This document shows, one piece after another, positions 9,696-21,716 of a stretch of DNA of 64,000 nt (the first letter of the stretch is position 1; each line of letters starts with the position of its first letter). Origin of the DNA: Desulfurivibrio sp. (GTDB taxonomy: Bacteria > Desulfobacterota > Desulfobulbia > Desulfobulbales > SURF-16); NCBI GenBank assembly GCA_003605035.1, contig QZKJ01000039.1, positions 1 to 64,000 on the forward strand, read 5' to 3'. The notes under the pieces are model-generated. The model did no database searches. It was not told where the DNA came from and worked only from the letters and a program-made list of their open reading frames with translations. The position numbers and the translations under genes are program-made.

Positions 9696-10877
9696 ATGGA
9701 AAAGTGGCGCATCAGGCTGGTCAATAAAATCGACCGGGCCGGACTGGTCCTGCTGGGCGAGGGGTATCAGGTCTCGGCTGACGAAAAGGACCCCCAGGGC
9801 ATCATTGTCAGAAGCAGCAAGATAGATACGGACAAATTCCCCTCCCTGCTGGCCGTGGCCAGGGCCGGGGCAGGTGTCAATAATATAACGGTTGAGCGGG
9901 CCACCCGGGCCGGCATCTGCGTGTTCAACACCCCGGGGGCAAACGCCAATGCGGTGGCGGAACTGGTTTTTGTCATGGCCGGCATCGGGGCCCGCAATAT
10001 TCATCACGGTATTGCTTTCTGCCGGGGGCTTGCCTCTCTGACCGATGAGGTGCTGGGCAAGGAGGTGGAGGGCAAGAAATCCGCTTTCCGCGGTTTTGAG
10101 CTGGCCGGCAAAACCCTGGGCGTGCTGGGACTCGGGCAGATCGGCGTCAGGGTGGCCAACGGCGGGGCGCGACGGGAGATGCGCACCATCGGTTTTGATC
10201 CCAATCCCACCCTGGGAAATATCCATATGCTCTCCGCCAGGGTCATTCTCGCCCGGTCGCTGGCCGAGGTGGTGGAGCATGCCCATATCCTCTCCCTGCA
10301 CATGCCCTATAACGACAAGACCAGGGGCTTTGTCAACCGGGACCTGCTGGCCCGCATGCCGGACGGCGCCATGCTGATCAACTATGCCCGGGGCGGCGTG
10401 GTGGTTGTTGAGGACGTGAGGGCCGCACTCGATGCCGGCAGACTCGGCTGCTACATCACCGATTTTCCCTCCACCGCCCTCATCGACCATCCCAGGGTGA
10501 TCACCACTCCCCATCTCGGGGCCAGCACCGAGGAATCCGAAGAACACTGCGCCACCATGGCGGTGCGGGAGCTGATGGGCTATCTTGAGCATGGTTCGGT
10601 CAGTCACAGTGTGAATTTTCCCAATGTGGAATCCATTCCCGGCGACACGGTGCATACCCGGCTGATCATGATCAACCGGGATATCCCCGGCATGATCGGC
10701 TTCGCCTCACAGACCATCGGTGCCCACGGCATCAACATCGCAAGTTACCTCAACGAGAGCAACGGCACGATCGGCTATAACATCATTGATCTGGAAGACG
10801 CCATCTCCGACGAGGTGCTCGCCGTCATCACGGCCCATCCGGACGTGATCCGCACCCGCAGGATCTGTTACCGGTGA
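9696..10877 (+). CDS. serA: D-3-phosphoglycerate dehydrogenase-like protein
   Basis: 393 aa. NAD-dependent 2-hydroxyacid dehydrogenase with a C-terminal ACT domain, as in the short form of SerA, which oxidises 3-phosphoglycerate in the first step of serine synthesis. The sequence shows the substrate-binding ARAGAGVNNI, the Rossmann motif GVLGLGQIGVRVAN, the catalytic Arg in NYARGGVV and the catalytic His in TPHLGASTEES. The last ~75 residues (INRDIPGMIGFASQTIG) are the ACT domain, probably serine-sensing. GGGGGCAGGGG precedes the ATG. Other 2-hydroxyacid dehydrogenases share these motifs, so the substrate is inferred. Confidence 0.88.
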   Translation: MEKWRIRLVNKIDRAGLVLLGEGYQVSADEKDPQGIIVRSSKIDTDKFPSLLAVARAGAGVNNITVERATRAGICVFNTPGANANAVAELVFVMAGIGARNIHHGIAFCRGLASLTDEVLGKEVEGKKSAFRGFELAGKTLGVLGLGQIGVRVANGGARREMRTIGFDPNPTLGNIHMLSARVILARSLAEVVEHAHILSLHMPYNDKTRGFVNRDLLARMPDGAMLINYARGGVVVVEDVRAALDAGRLGCYITDFPSTALIDHPRVITTPHLGASTEESEEHCATMAVRELMGYLEHGSVSHSVNFPNVESIPGDTVHTRLIMINRDIPGMIGFASQTIGAHGINIASYLNESNGTIGYNIIDLEDAISDEVLAVITAHPDVIRTRRICYR

Positions 10878-11011
10878 TGGCGGATCTGCAGGGCATGACT
10901 CATTGAGGGCTGCGCTGCGCAATAAGTATGGGGCGGGGTTGCTCGATCCCGCTTGCCGGTTCTCCGGGGCCGCCCGGCAGATTGGTTGCCCAGGCAACCA
11001 AAGGAGGCTGA

Positions 11012-12052
11012 ATGGCTGATGCAGACACGGCAGAAAAGAACACCCTCACCGGGAAGGCTGAACTCGTCATCAAACTGTTGACCTTTGTCCTGGGCGTCCT
11101 CTATGTTCTGGGCCTGCTGGTTTCAAACATGCACCTGATGAAGCTCGGCATCGCCGACTTCAGCTCTTTGCAGGCGCGCAACATCATGACCGGATTTCTC
11201 TTCCTCATCTTCCTCACTTTTCTTCTGCTGGTTGTCGCACCGATTCCAATCGGGCTCTACTTCTGCGGCCGCAGCCTGGCATCGTCGGCTCATCGGCCCC
11301 CCGGCAGATTGGCGAGGTGTCTGGGCATCGTTCTTCTGGTGCTTCTCGCCACCGGAACAATTTCGTGGTTTGCCGGGATTTTGTTCGGTTACATGTACCC
11401 CTGGGGCAGGGCCTGGGATGTCGGTTTCACCCGGGGCGCCTGGACGTGGAAATTCATGGTGTCTGACCTCAGGACCGGCTATATCCAGTTTGCGGAAACC
11501 TTCAGGCATGCGAAAATCATCGCCGCCAGTTGCGCGATGATTTTTGCCCTGCTGCCGCTGGTATTCCTTCTGGTGCGGCGCTACGGCGGTGACCGGGCGG
11601 AGGGCTCCCCGGACAGGTTCGTCTATGCCGCCGCTGCGTTTCCGCTCTTATTAAAGCCTGTGATGTCGATCAGTTATCTGTTTATTGCCCTGCCTCTGCT
11701 GGTGGTTGGCTTTGCTCAGGAGGTCTATCCGAATATCCCGGGCAACTTCGGGGGCGGACAGCCGGACATCGCGGAACTGCAGATCGGGGCTGTTGACCCC
11801 GCCGCCATCCGCCTGCCCGGCATCGATGCGGTCAGCGCGGCGGCCGGGCCGCAGGACCCGCTGATCACCCCTCCGGTGGTGATCTGGTATCAGTCCGACA
11901 AGTTCCTCTACCTGGCGCCCCTCACCACTGATGATCAGGGGATGGCGCGGCTGGTCGCCCTGGACCTCAATCTGGTGCGCACGATCCGGTATCTTCCCAA
12001 GTATGTGCGGGTGGCGTCAGGTGGCCGGATCCTGAGCGTTCATGACGAGTGA
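11012..12052 (+). CDS. Multi-pass membrane protein, unknown function
   Basis: 346 aa. Four or five probable membrane segments (about 18-42, 54-80, 100-130, 170-190 and a weaker one near 210-235) are followed by a ~100-residue C-terminal region with a hydrophilic, beta-rich look. Excellent ribosome binding site (AAGGAGG, 7 nt from ATG). I do not recognise the family. The next gene, 230 bp downstream, also encodes a membrane protein, and the two may form a unit. Confidence 0.7.
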   Translation: MADADTAEKNTLTGKAELVIKLLTFVLGVLYVLGLLVSNMHLMKLGIADFSSLQARNIMTGFLFLIFLTFLLLVVAPIPIGLYFCGRSLASSAHRPPGRLARCLGIVLLVLLATGTISWFAGILFGYMYPWGRAWDVGFTRGAWTWKFMVSDLRTGYIQFAETFRHAKIIAASCAMIFALLPLVFLLVRRYGGDRAEGSPDRFVYAAAAFPLLLKPVMSISYLFIALPLLVVGFAQEVYPNIPGNFGGGQPDIAELQIGAVDPAAIRLPGIDAVSAAAGPQDPLITPPVVIWYQSDKFLYLAPLTTDDQGMARLVALDLNLVRTIRYLPKYVRVASGGRILSVHDE

Positions 12053-12281
12053 CCAGGATTTGCTGCGGCCTTGGCAATACGCTGAGGACCAGTCGCTATT
12101 GAGCCGAAACGATAAAACTTGCCTGGCAAGGATATCCGGAAATCGATCCCCTTCTTTTTATCCGAGGAAACCACGAGCATGCCAGCAACGGTAAAGCACA
12201 GATTCAGCACCATCAAAGCCAATCTCACCAGCCTTGACAGCCTGCCGCTGGGCAAGGCCTCGCTGATTATCATTCTCTGGC

Positions 12282-12767
12282 ATGCAGCTGATCTTCCTGC
12301 TGCCGCTCTTTGCCGTCTTCGCCCTGTGGAACAACGCCAGCATCAGGAAGAACCGGGGCACGCAGAAGCTGGTTTCCTCGCATCTGCTGGTAGTTGCGTT
12401 TATCCCGATTTTTTTTAAGATCATCGAAACCGTTTACGACATCATCCCGAAAAAGCTGCTGAAGAGACTCATTGAACTGCTGGAGTCACTGAAGCTGGTG
12501 GGCGTATGGCATTACCTGGTGATCGCGGCTGCCGTGGCGCTGGCGCTTTTCCTCATTTACATTTTCCAGAAGAAGCTCTTTTCGCGGGACAAACTGATGG
12601 AGCGGCGGATCGCCAAAGGCCTTTGCCAGCAGTGCGGCAAACACCTTCCTCCGGGCTCAACGGCCTGCCCGTTCTGCGGATTTCTCCAGTGTACGCCCTG
12701 CGGCTCCTGCGGGCAGCCGACCCCGGTATACGGCAGGTACTGCAGGGCCTGCGGCAAAAAACAGTGA
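12282..12767 (+). CDS. Zinc-ribbon membrane protein, probably frameshifted at its 5' end
   Basis: 161 aa as read: a membrane segment at the N-terminus, another at about 72-92, then a double zinc ribbon (CQQCGK, CPFCG, CTPCGSCG, CRACGKK). The ATG at 12282 has no ribosome binding site. In another frame, ATG at 12179 follows CGAGGA and reads 34 codons ending KASLIIILW just before 12281. Removing one base there would join the two frames into one longer hydrophobic helix. The gene therefore probably began at 12179, and this copy has a frameshift or a sequencing error. Function unknown. Confidence 0.6.
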   Translation: MQLIFLLPLFAVFALWNNASIRKNRGTQKLVSSHLLVVAFIPIFFKIIETVYDIIPKKLLKRLIELLESLKLVGVWHYLVIAAAVALALFLIYIFQKKLFSRDKLMERRIAKGLCQQCGKHLPPGSTACPFCGFLQCTPCGSCGQPTPVYGRYCRACGKKQ

Positions 12768-12934
12768 GCGGGGATGGCGCTTCTGCCGGGTACCACAAAA
12801 AAATACGGCAAAATCAGCCGGTCAGCTTGACAGGCAAACAAGCTGTACTTAATTATATTTCCTAAGCCTCACATGTTTTTTTCCTCCTCTTTTTTCTGCT
12901 CATGGAAATGAGCCCAGCAGTAAAATAGTCGACC

Positions 12935-12965
12935 GGCAGCCCGGGTCCAGTCAACCCGGGCTGCC
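12935..12965. other. Strong GC hairpin upstream of clpB
   Basis: Perfect 12-bp stem GGCAGCCCGGGT/ACCCGGGCTGCC with a 7-nt loop and further GTCG/CGAC pairing outside. No T-run follows, so it could be a weak terminator of the preceding gene or an upstream structural element. Confidence 0.5.
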
Positions 12966-12997
12966 AGCCGACTGTTTGCGCATCCTCCACCATCCCT

Positions 12998-13026
12998 TTG
13001 AGAGAATGAATTTTGGTAAATTTAAT
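12998..13026 (+). promoter_or_regulatory. Candidate sigma-70-type promoter of clpB
   Basis: TTGAGA, 17-bp spacer, TTTAAT (5 of 6 to TATAAT), 37 bp before the clpB start. It does not resemble a sigma-32 heat-shock promoter. Confidence 0.5.
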
Positions 13027-13063
13027 GATATGAGCCGTTTACGCGGTTTTTGGAGATACGGAT

Positions 13064-15655
<2,592 letters not shown>

Positions 15656-15705
15656 CAGCGGGGGCTTGCCGCCGTTGGCGGCAGCTTGTCAAGGCAGGAA
15701 AAGTG

Positions 15706-16236
15706 ATGATGGCGGAAACCGCAGGCGGCAGGGAGCGGGAAACGGAAGAGCTGGTGCAGCTTGCCGTGGAGCGGGCGGCACATTTTTATGGCGTCCATAA
15801 GCTGTGCTGCTCCGAAGCGGTAATCGTCACCATAAACCAGGGGTTTGGCGGCGGTCTCTCGCCAGAGGCCGCTCTGCAGCTGGGCGCCGGTTTCTGCCAC
15901 GGCATGGGCGGGGCGGGCTGCACCTGCGGCGCGCTCGGCGGCGCGGTGGCTGCCATGGGGCTGCTCATGGGGCCCCACGGCAAGGATGGCTGCAAAAAAA
16001 AGAAGTTCCGGGCTTTGGTGCGGGAGATGCATGACCGTTTCCGCGAGCGGTTTGGCGCCACCTGCTGCCGGGTGTTATCGAAAAAGGTGAAGCACGATGC
16101 CAAGGCCCACTGGGCCAACTGTCTGCAGCTGACCAGCGGAGGGGCGGAAATTGCGGTGCGGCTGCTGCTGGCCGCCCGTCCCGATCTGGTCGACACGGCG
16201 GACCGGGATTTCCTGACCGGCGGGAACCGCCTGTAA
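15706..16236 (+). CDS. C_GCAxxG_C_C family redox protein
   Basis: 176 aa. Members of this family carry a conserved cysteine pattern and occur with redox or metal-handling genes in anaerobes; their biochemical role is unknown. Visible here are CC in KLCCSEAV, CHGMGGAGCTCGALGGA (the family signature, G-C-T-C-G-A-L-G), then a C at GKDGCKKKK and CC in GATCCRVL. There is no signal peptide. ATG at 15706 follows AGGA with 6-nt spacing; GTG 15703 and ATG 15709 are neighbours. It is 50 bp downstream of clpB on the same strand. Confidence 0.78.
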   Translation: MMAETAGGRERETEELVQLAVERAAHFYGVHKLCCSEAVIVTINQGFGGGLSPEAALQLGAGFCHGMGGAGCTCGALGGAVAAMGLLMGPHGKDGCKKKKFRALVREMHDRFRERFGATCCRVLSKKVKHDAKAHWANCLQLTSGGAEIAVRLLLAARPDLVDTADRDFLTGGNRL

Positions 16237-16281
16237 CGCTGCTGCAAAAGGCTGCAGCAGGCGAAAGAGTTTTCTCTTTTG

Positions 16282-17508
16282 TTAATTTTCCACGGCGAAT
16301 TTGAGAGATTTTTCAGCCGATAGCCCGGCAATGGGCAGGATGATGGTGAAAACAGCGCCATGGCCTTCCTCGGAGTTTACCTCGATCCTGCCATGGTGAC
16401 TTTTGATGATGCCGTAACTCACGGATAAGCCGAGCCCTACCCCCTTAACCTGGGGTTTGGTGCTGAAAAAAGGCTCGAAGATGTGGGGCATGTTTTTGGC
16501 GCTGATGCCCTTGCCGGAATCCTGGATGCGGATGGCTACTTCCTGATCCAGCACGGCCGTGCTGATGTTGATTATCCCCCCTCCCTCACAGGCATCCGCC
16601 GCATTGGTGAGCAGATTGAGGATCACCTGCTTGAGCAGGTCATCCACCCCCTGAATATGGGGCATGTTTCCCGCATATTTTTTCTCCACCGCAATCCCTT
16701 TTGACCTGAAGTCTTCCTTGGTCATCAGCAGCATGACGTCGATGAGTTCATGCAGATCAACAAAGGAAACCCTGCCGGTGGTGGGGCGATTAAAATTCTG
16801 CAGCTGCATGATCAGATCTCTGATCCGGTGGCATTCCTTGAGAGCCAGTTCCAGCAGCAGGGCATCCTCTTCGTTGGTCTGCGCTCTGTCGTGAACTCCG
16901 GAAAGGACATTCATGATGCCCTGCAGCGGGTTATTGAATTCATGGGCAATGGAGGCTGACAGCTTGCCCACCGCGCTCAGCTTCTCTGAGTGGAGCAATT
17001 GCCGGTGGGTCCTTTCCAGGGCTTTGGTCCGTTCCTGCACCCGATGATCAAGTTCATCATTGATTCGCCTCAGCTCTTCCTCCGCTTGCCGGCGCGCCTC
17101 GATCTGGTTCTGCAGCCTGTTGGTGTAAGTGAAGACCGCGGCAAAGAGAATGGCGGTAAGCAGACCGGTGGTGCCGCCTACGATCAGGTGCTCCTCGTCA
17201 AAATAGGGGATGTCAGGGTGTTGCACAAAGTCGACCATGGCATTCAGGTTGGCCATGAAAAGGACAATAATTATATAGATCCCCGGGAGAAGATATTCTT
17301 TTTTCACTGTCACGGTTCCGGTTAAATCAAACTGGCTGCCAGCGCCAGCGATAAAGCTCTTTTTAGCTGTCGATGCTGGTGCTGCCCGCCGTTCCCTTAA
17401 TAGCAACCTGGGGATGGAGTAAATACCCCGGCATTCCTGCAGGGCAAGGGGGCAGACCGCAGCTTCGGTCTTTCCCCTGTCTGCCATCGTGTCTCGTACC
17501 ATACACAA
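16282..17508 (-). CDS. Membrane-bound sensor histidine kinase
   Basis: Up to 408 aa. Two hydrophobic helices (about 72-92 and 110-130) frame a short outside loop; a coiled linker (QIEARRQAEEELRRINDELD) follows, then the phospho-acceptor helix with HEFNNPLQG and an ATPase domain with NLLTNAADA, DSGKGI, FEPFFSTK and GVGLGLSV. All catalytic boxes are intact. The input domain is small, so sensing may involve the membrane. No response regulator is adjacent. The start is uncertain; none of the candidate codons upstream of the first helix has a clear ribosome binding site, and the first ~65 residues may not be translated. Confidence 0.85.
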   Translation of the reverse strand: MCMVRDTMADRGKTEAAVCPLALQECRGIYSIPRLLLRERRAAPASTAKKSFIAGAGSQFDLTGTVTVKKEYLLPGIYIIIVLFMANLNAMVDFVQHPDIPYFDEEHLIVGGTTGLLTAILFAAVFTYTNRLQNQIEARRQAEEELRRINDELDHRVQERTKALERTHRQLLHSEKLSAVGKLSASIAHEFNNPLQGIMNVLSGVHDRAQTNEEDALLLELALKECHRIRDLIMQLQNFNRPTTGRVSFVDLHELIDVMLLMTKEDFRSKGIAVEKKYAGNMPHIQGVDDLLKQVILNLLTNAADACEGGGIINISTAVLDQEVAIRIQDSGKGISAKNMPHIFEPFFSTKPQVKGVGLGLSVSYGIIKSHHGRIEVNSEEGHGAVFTIILPIAGLSAEKSLKFAVEN

Positions 17509-17637
17509 CTTCTATATATTATTCACATTTTTTCCCTGGCGCTGTCAATTAAATTCTGACAGCAGACCGAGGGGAATGCGGGGGCGCTTTGCCTGACGTA
17601 TTGTATAAGTAGAATTGCCCTGTGACAATTTGCCGCA

Positions 17638-17666
17638 TTGATTTGCCAGGTTTCCTAGTGTATAAA
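17638..17666 (+). promoter_or_regulatory. Candidate promoter of the DUF2202 gene
   Basis: TTGATT, 17-bp spacer, TATAAA, 90 bp before the start codon. Confidence 0.5.
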
Positions 17667-17756
17667 TGGAGTCAAAGAGTAGTAATAATAATTAATACTG
17701 GAAAAAAGGCTGTCAACTGACACAACGTCAAACAAAAAACAAAAGGAGACCTACCA

Positions 17757-18419
17757 ATGAAAAAGATCGTAACAACACTTGCTTTCGGCGCCATGGCACT
17801 TGCTTCACCTCTCTGCAGCGTTGCAGGAACCCTGGATCTCGGAGAAGAGACCCATCTCATCTTCATGCGGGAAGAGGAGAAACTGGCCCGGGATGTCTAC
17901 ATGACGCTGGGCGAACTCTATCCCGATGATCCGACCTTCACCAATATCGGTGATGACTCCGAACAGACCCATACCGATACCGTGCGCGACATGCTGGCCG
18001 TCTACGGCATCGCTGACCCGAATCCGACCGCCAATGATCTGCCCGACAGCATCGGTGTCTTCACCGGTGAAGATTACGGCTGGTATTTTACGGAAAAATT
18101 CAATCTGCTGGTGAGCTGGGGTTCGCAAAGCCAGCTGGATGCCTGGTATGTCGGAGCCTTTATCGAAGAGCTCGACATGATAGATATCATCGGCTGCCCG
18201 AAGGTTATTGTTGAGACGGATAACGGCATTGATGCCGGCGAATGCGGCATGGAGTATACGGATGAGGCGCAGCTGAAGACCATGTACGGTCATCTGGTGG
18301 CCGGTTCGGAAAATCACCTCAGGGCGTATGTGCAGAACATCGAGAACGTGATCGGCGCAGGAAATTACGTGGCCCAGGTCCTTACCCAGGAGCAGGTGGA
18401 CGCTATCTTAGGCCGTTAA
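17757..18419 (+). CDS. Exported DUF2202 (ferritin-like) protein
   Basis: 220 aa with a signal peptide (MKKIVTTLAFGAMALASPLC.., cleavage near VAG). The mature part matches DUF2202: FMREEEKLARDVYMTLGELY near its start and an EQTH motif in the second helix, then an H in GSENHLRAYVQNIE. These Glu/His positions suggest a four-helix, ferritin-like di-metal site, although the family has no established reaction. Ribosome binding site AAAGGAGACC. It has its own promoter candidate and a strong terminator, so it is probably a single-gene unit. Confidence 0.88.
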   Translation: MKKIVTTLAFGAMALASPLCSVAGTLDLGEETHLIFMREEEKLARDVYMTLGELYPDDPTFTNIGDDSEQTHTDTVRDMLAVYGIADPNPTANDLPDSIGVFTGEDYGWYFTEKFNLLVSWGSQSQLDAWYVGAFIEELDMIDIIGCPKVIVETDNGIDAGECGMEYTDEAQLKTMYGHLVAGSENHLRAYVQNIENVIGAGNYVAQVLTQEQVDAILGR

Positions 18420-18446
18420 CCGCCCATTTTTACAGAAAGTACAAAG

Positions 18447-18481
18447 AACCGGGAAGTGCCCTGCGGCACTCCCGGTTTTTT
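18447..18481 (+). terminator. Rho-independent terminator of the DUF2202 gene
   Basis: Stem CCGGGAAGTGCC/GGCACTCCCGG with one internal mismatch and CTGC loop, followed by a run of six T. Confidence 0.9.
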
Positions 18482-18557
18482 ATGGCAGGGGGCCTGGGAA
18501 CAGAGGCCCTGCGGCCCTGTTGCGCGCTCACCATGGGCGCTCATGGGCAAATATGCT

Positions 18558-19790
18558 TTATTTTTTTTTGAACAGGGAAAGAAAACCGGGATTTCTGGTT
18601 TTGCCGGGCACAAAACTGAGCTGTTTGATGGTGTCATTGAGCACATTTTTCATGTCACTGATGATTTTGTCTTTTTCCACCGAATTTTTCGGATATCGCT
18701 GCACATATTCGAGAACCTTGTCAATCTCCTGGATAATATCATAGACCTCATGCTGCGCGGCCAGAGGAATGGTTTGCGCAAGCAGGAGATGGCAGAGGCC
18801 GTTGAAGCTGTCAATGAGCAGCAGGCACTGCCGTTCCCTGTCGCCCCCTGTTTTCCGGCAGGAGGCGGTGACTGCCTGGCGGTTGACGGCTGCCGCGCTG
18901 CTCAGGTGAAAATCCTGCAGTACCTTGGCCTGGACTTTGGGCAGGTGTTCTTTGGCCTTTCTGATGAGGAGGTTTATCCGCTCTCCGGATTGCGCAGCCA
19001 GGGTCCGGGTGATAATCTTCAGGATATCCGTGTAGATTGACAGAATAAAATTGGGGCCAAGCCCGTCGGTTGCCTCGTTTTTTCCCGGGAAGTTTTCAAT
19101 CAGGCCGGAGGAGATCAGCGCATACAGGGTTTTGTAAACGGTGAATTCATCGTAACTGCTGTGCTCGATGATGTCGCGCACTGTGCGGTTTGCATCGATC
19201 AGGCTGAGGATATGCCGCTCGGTGCTGCTGAAGCTGAATTCCTCTGCCCCCTTTTTTTTGCGGCCTGCCAATTTATAGACCAGTTCGTCGCTGGTGATCA
19301 TCGCGGTCAGCAGGGACATTTCATCAATGCGGCGCGAGGCCTCCAGGATCAGTTTCATCGGATTGAGCCTGGTAATGATTTTGTTGTCTAAATTGACCGG
19401 GCCATCCGTGTATTCGAATTTTCCCTTTTTCCAGAAAAGAATGCTGTAAAGGATTTCCTCAATCTGCTTCTGGCTGTATTCCTGCAGGACTTCCAGGGTA
19501 ATGCAGCCCTTGCCGAGCAGGATTTTGCCGATGGAGTCGCTGCTGTTGTCCAGGGCAGTGACCGCCTCTTTGAGCTGGAGAGCGGAGATCAGTCCATCTC
19601 TGCGCAGCAGGGCACCCAGGCGGGCCCTTTTTCGGGAGCTCTGGGCATAGACAATTGTCCCTTCCTTGAAAATGACTTTGCACTCTTTCCTGCCACAGGA
19701 TACATGCAGAATGCCGGTGTTCTGGTCATCACACAGCAACTGCAGGATGCTGGTCAGAAAAGAGCCGTCAAACTCCCCTTGTAGATTCAT
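18558..19790 (-). CDS. DUF4388 domain protein
   Basis: 410 aa, cytosolic. The N-terminus (MNLQGEFDGSFLTSILQLL then TGILHVSCGRKECKVIFKEG) is a DUF4388/PATAN-like domain found in signalling proteins, often beside receiver domains, in Deltaproteobacteria. It is followed by a region like GSPII_E N-terminal repeats (LGALLRRDGLISALQLKEA; IGKILLGKGCITLEVLQ) and a winged-helix-like segment near 195-235. The C-terminal ~170 residues are unrecognised helices. Ribosome binding site GGAGACAGG abuts the ATG. Probably a signalling or regulatory scaffold; partner unknown. Confidence 0.75.
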   Translation of the reverse strand: MNLQGEFDGSFLTSILQLLCDDQNTGILHVSCGRKECKVIFKEGTIVYAQSSRKRARLGALLRRDGLISALQLKEAVTALDNSSDSIGKILLGKGCITLEVLQEYSQKQIEEILYSILFWKKGKFEYTDGPVNLDNKIITRLNPMKLILEASRRIDEMSLLTAMITSDELVYKLAGRKKKGAEEFSFSSTERHILSLIDANRTVRDIIEHSSYDEFTVYKTLYALISSGLIENFPGKNEATDGLGPNFILSIYTDILKIITRTLAAQSGERINLLIRKAKEHLPKVQAKVLQDFHLSSAAAVNRQAVTASCRKTGGDRERQCLLLIDSFNGLCHLLLAQTIPLAAQHEVYDIIQEIDKVLEYVQRYPKNSVEKDKIISDMKNVLNDTIKQLSFVPGKTRNPGFLSLFKKK

Positions 19791-19985
19791 CCTGTCTCCA
19801 TTTGTACAGGGATATTATCATAAACTTCATAGAGATAATAATGGAAGTAAGTCAAAGTCACAACGGCAATCACCTGGAAAACTGACGGATGAGGCCGGGA
19901 CCTCAACGGGATGGACTTTCACGGGCAGTTGCGCTATGCTCAGAAAAAATTGATGGTCAAGAGCAAACTCCCCTGCAGGGAACCT

Positions 19986-21020
19986 ATGGAAATCCTTCTG
20001 CCTATAGCATCTTACAGTCGGGCCGGACACGGGCTGCTCCTGGTTCTGCTGGTCTTTGCCGGTCTGCTCGGCCTTGCCGGCGCGCTCAACCTCTGCCGGC
20101 CTGCACCGCTGCTTGCGCGGACAAGCACGTTTCTGCTGGCCGTGCTGGTCCTGCTTTTTGCTGCCGGTTTTCTGGGAATCTGCTGGTTTCATTATCAGAT
20201 CTTTCAGCGGATCGCCCTGGAACTGCCGCCGCCTTTTGCCGAAATGCTCAATCAGCAGCTCACCGCCATGAACCAGGGGGCGGCATATGGCCTGCCCCTG
20301 TACAGGGCGGATGCCCCGCCCCGCTACATGCTGCCCCTCTGGCTCGAAAACGAGAAATATTATTTCTGGTTCATGTGCTATGCGGGCATGGCTCTGGCCG
20401 GCCACCTGCGGCTTGCGCACCACCGCTTCCGCGCCGCTCTCCATCTGCTGCTGACCGCGCAGGTGGGCATCCTGTTTTTTTATGCCGATCCCTTCCAGCC
20501 GCCGCTGCCCGGATTCTTCGGCGAGATTGGCCCCTGGTTCACGGCGAACCTGAGCGACGGGGAGCGTTTCGGCTTTTTCATGCGCCTGTATCCGCGCATG
20601 GTTTTTTATTACAACGCCCACTACATGTGGTTTCATCCGCCGCTGCTGTTTCTCTCCTATGCCTGCATCACCATGACCTTTGCGGCTTCGGTGTTCATGC
20701 TGGCCAGGCGTGATCTGGACATCGAGGTGCTGGGCTATGATTTCGCCAAACTCGGGTTTTTTCTGCTCACCCTGGGCATGCTGCTGGGTTACCCCTGGGC
20801 GCTCAAGGCCTGGGGGCCGAACTGGTGGTGGGACCCGAAGATCTGCAGTTCGATCATGATGTGGGCCATCTACAGCACCTATCTGCATACCAGGCTGTAT
20901 GCCAACAAACCAGCCATGTGGTATTTCACCTCTGTTCTCGGCGTTGTCTGTTTTCTGGCCATGCTCTTTACCTTCGCGAGTTCGTTCTTTTTCCCGGGCG
21001 AACATACCTTTGGCGGCTGA
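19986..21020 (+). CDS. CcsA-like cytochrome c assembly membrane protein
   Basis: 344 aa, about eight membrane helices. The tryptophan-rich heme-binding motif WGPNWWWDPK (from W276), an upstream His at 217 (MWFHPPLLFLSYA) and H301 (STYLHTRL) match the heme-handling family of CcsA/CcmC/CcmF, in which flanking histidines and the Trp-rich loop hold heme on the outer face. Here it would present heme or act in a c-type cytochrome pathway. The first ~130 residues (LELPPPFAEML, PPRYMLPLW) are unlike ordinary CcsA. ATG at 19986 follows AGGGA. The next gene begins 11 bp downstream; no ResB partner is next to it. Confidence 0.78.
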   Translation: MEILLPIASYSRAGHGLLLVLLVFAGLLGLAGALNLCRPAPLLARTSTFLLAVLVLLFAAGFLGICWFHYQIFQRIALELPPPFAEMLNQQLTAMNQGAAYGLPLYRADAPPRYMLPLWLENEKYYFWFMCYAGMALAGHLRLAHHRFRAALHLLLTAQVGILFFYADPFQPPLPGFFGEIGPWFTANLSDGERFGFFMRLYPRMVFYYNAHYMWFHPPLLFLSYACITMTFAASVFMLARRDLDIEVLGYDFAKLGFFLLTLGMLLGYPWALKAWGPNWWWDPKICSSIMMWAIYSTYLHTRLYANKPAMWYFTSVLGVVCFLAMLFTFASSFFFPGEHTFGG

Positions 21021-21031
21021 GGAGGCAGGTT

Positions 21032-21637
21032 ATGAAGAAAAAGGGCTCCCTGGATTTTTATCTGCTGCTGGCCACGGTTGCCGTGCTTTTTGTCATTTCG
21101 ATAATCTGCATTTATGGCATGTTTTATTTCAAACTTGCCCAGCTCCAGCAGCTTGATCCGGCTGCCAAGCTCGCCTACATGAACCGGATGAACAGTGTGA
21201 TGGCCCCCTTTGTCATCGCCCTGATTCTGCTGCTGGGCGTCTGCGTGCCCAAGCGGCTGCTGCCGGTGGTCTGGTTGAACCGTTTTGCCCTGGTGCTGAC
21301 GCTTGCGGCCGGCGGGGTTTGCCTGTGGTTCGGGGTCAGGGCCGGGCTCGCGCTGGTGCTGGCCGCCTCGCTTCTGCTGCAGCTTATCGTGCTGGCGCTG
21401 GCCGCAGGCGGCAGTGAACTGCTCCATTTTGAAAAGAGCGGCTACTGGGTACGGCTGGGCTCATCGCTTATCCATCTTGGCATTATTCTTTTTGTGCTTG
21501 ATCTCTTTTTTTATCAGTATCAGTCCCTGCATCTCCTGCTTTTCTGGATCACCACCGGGTCGGTGGTGCTGGGCATGATTTTTTGCTTTTATGCCCAGAG
21601 TGTCGTGCAGTTCATCCGTTCCATCAGGGGCGGCTGA
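21032..21637 (+). CDS. Membrane protein next to the CcsA-like gene
   Basis: 201 aa from ATG 21032 (GAGGAGGCAGGTT upstream). About five or six hydrophobic helices: 8-33, 53-72, 77-96, 99-125, 140-160 and 165-185. I recognise no family. The tight spacing suggests co-translation with the CcsA-like protein and a shared role in heme or cytochrome handling; this is inference from position only. It lacks a large soluble domain as in ResB. Confidence 0.68.
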   Translation: MKKKGSLDFYLLLATVAVLFVISIICIYGMFYFKLAQLQQLDPAAKLAYMNRMNSVMAPFVIALILLLGVCVPKRLLPVVWLNRFALVLTLAAGGVCLWFGVRAGLALVLAASLLLQLIVLALAAGGSELLHFEKSGYWVRLGSSLIHLGIILFVLDLFFYQYQSLHLLLFWITTGSVVLGMIFCFYAQSVVQFIRSIRGG

Positions 21638-21716
21638 CCGGGGAAAACCGGCGGAACCCTTGCCTGCCGCCGGTTGTCTTATAAATAATGAATTTTGGTC
21701 TGTCAGGGAGGATGGC

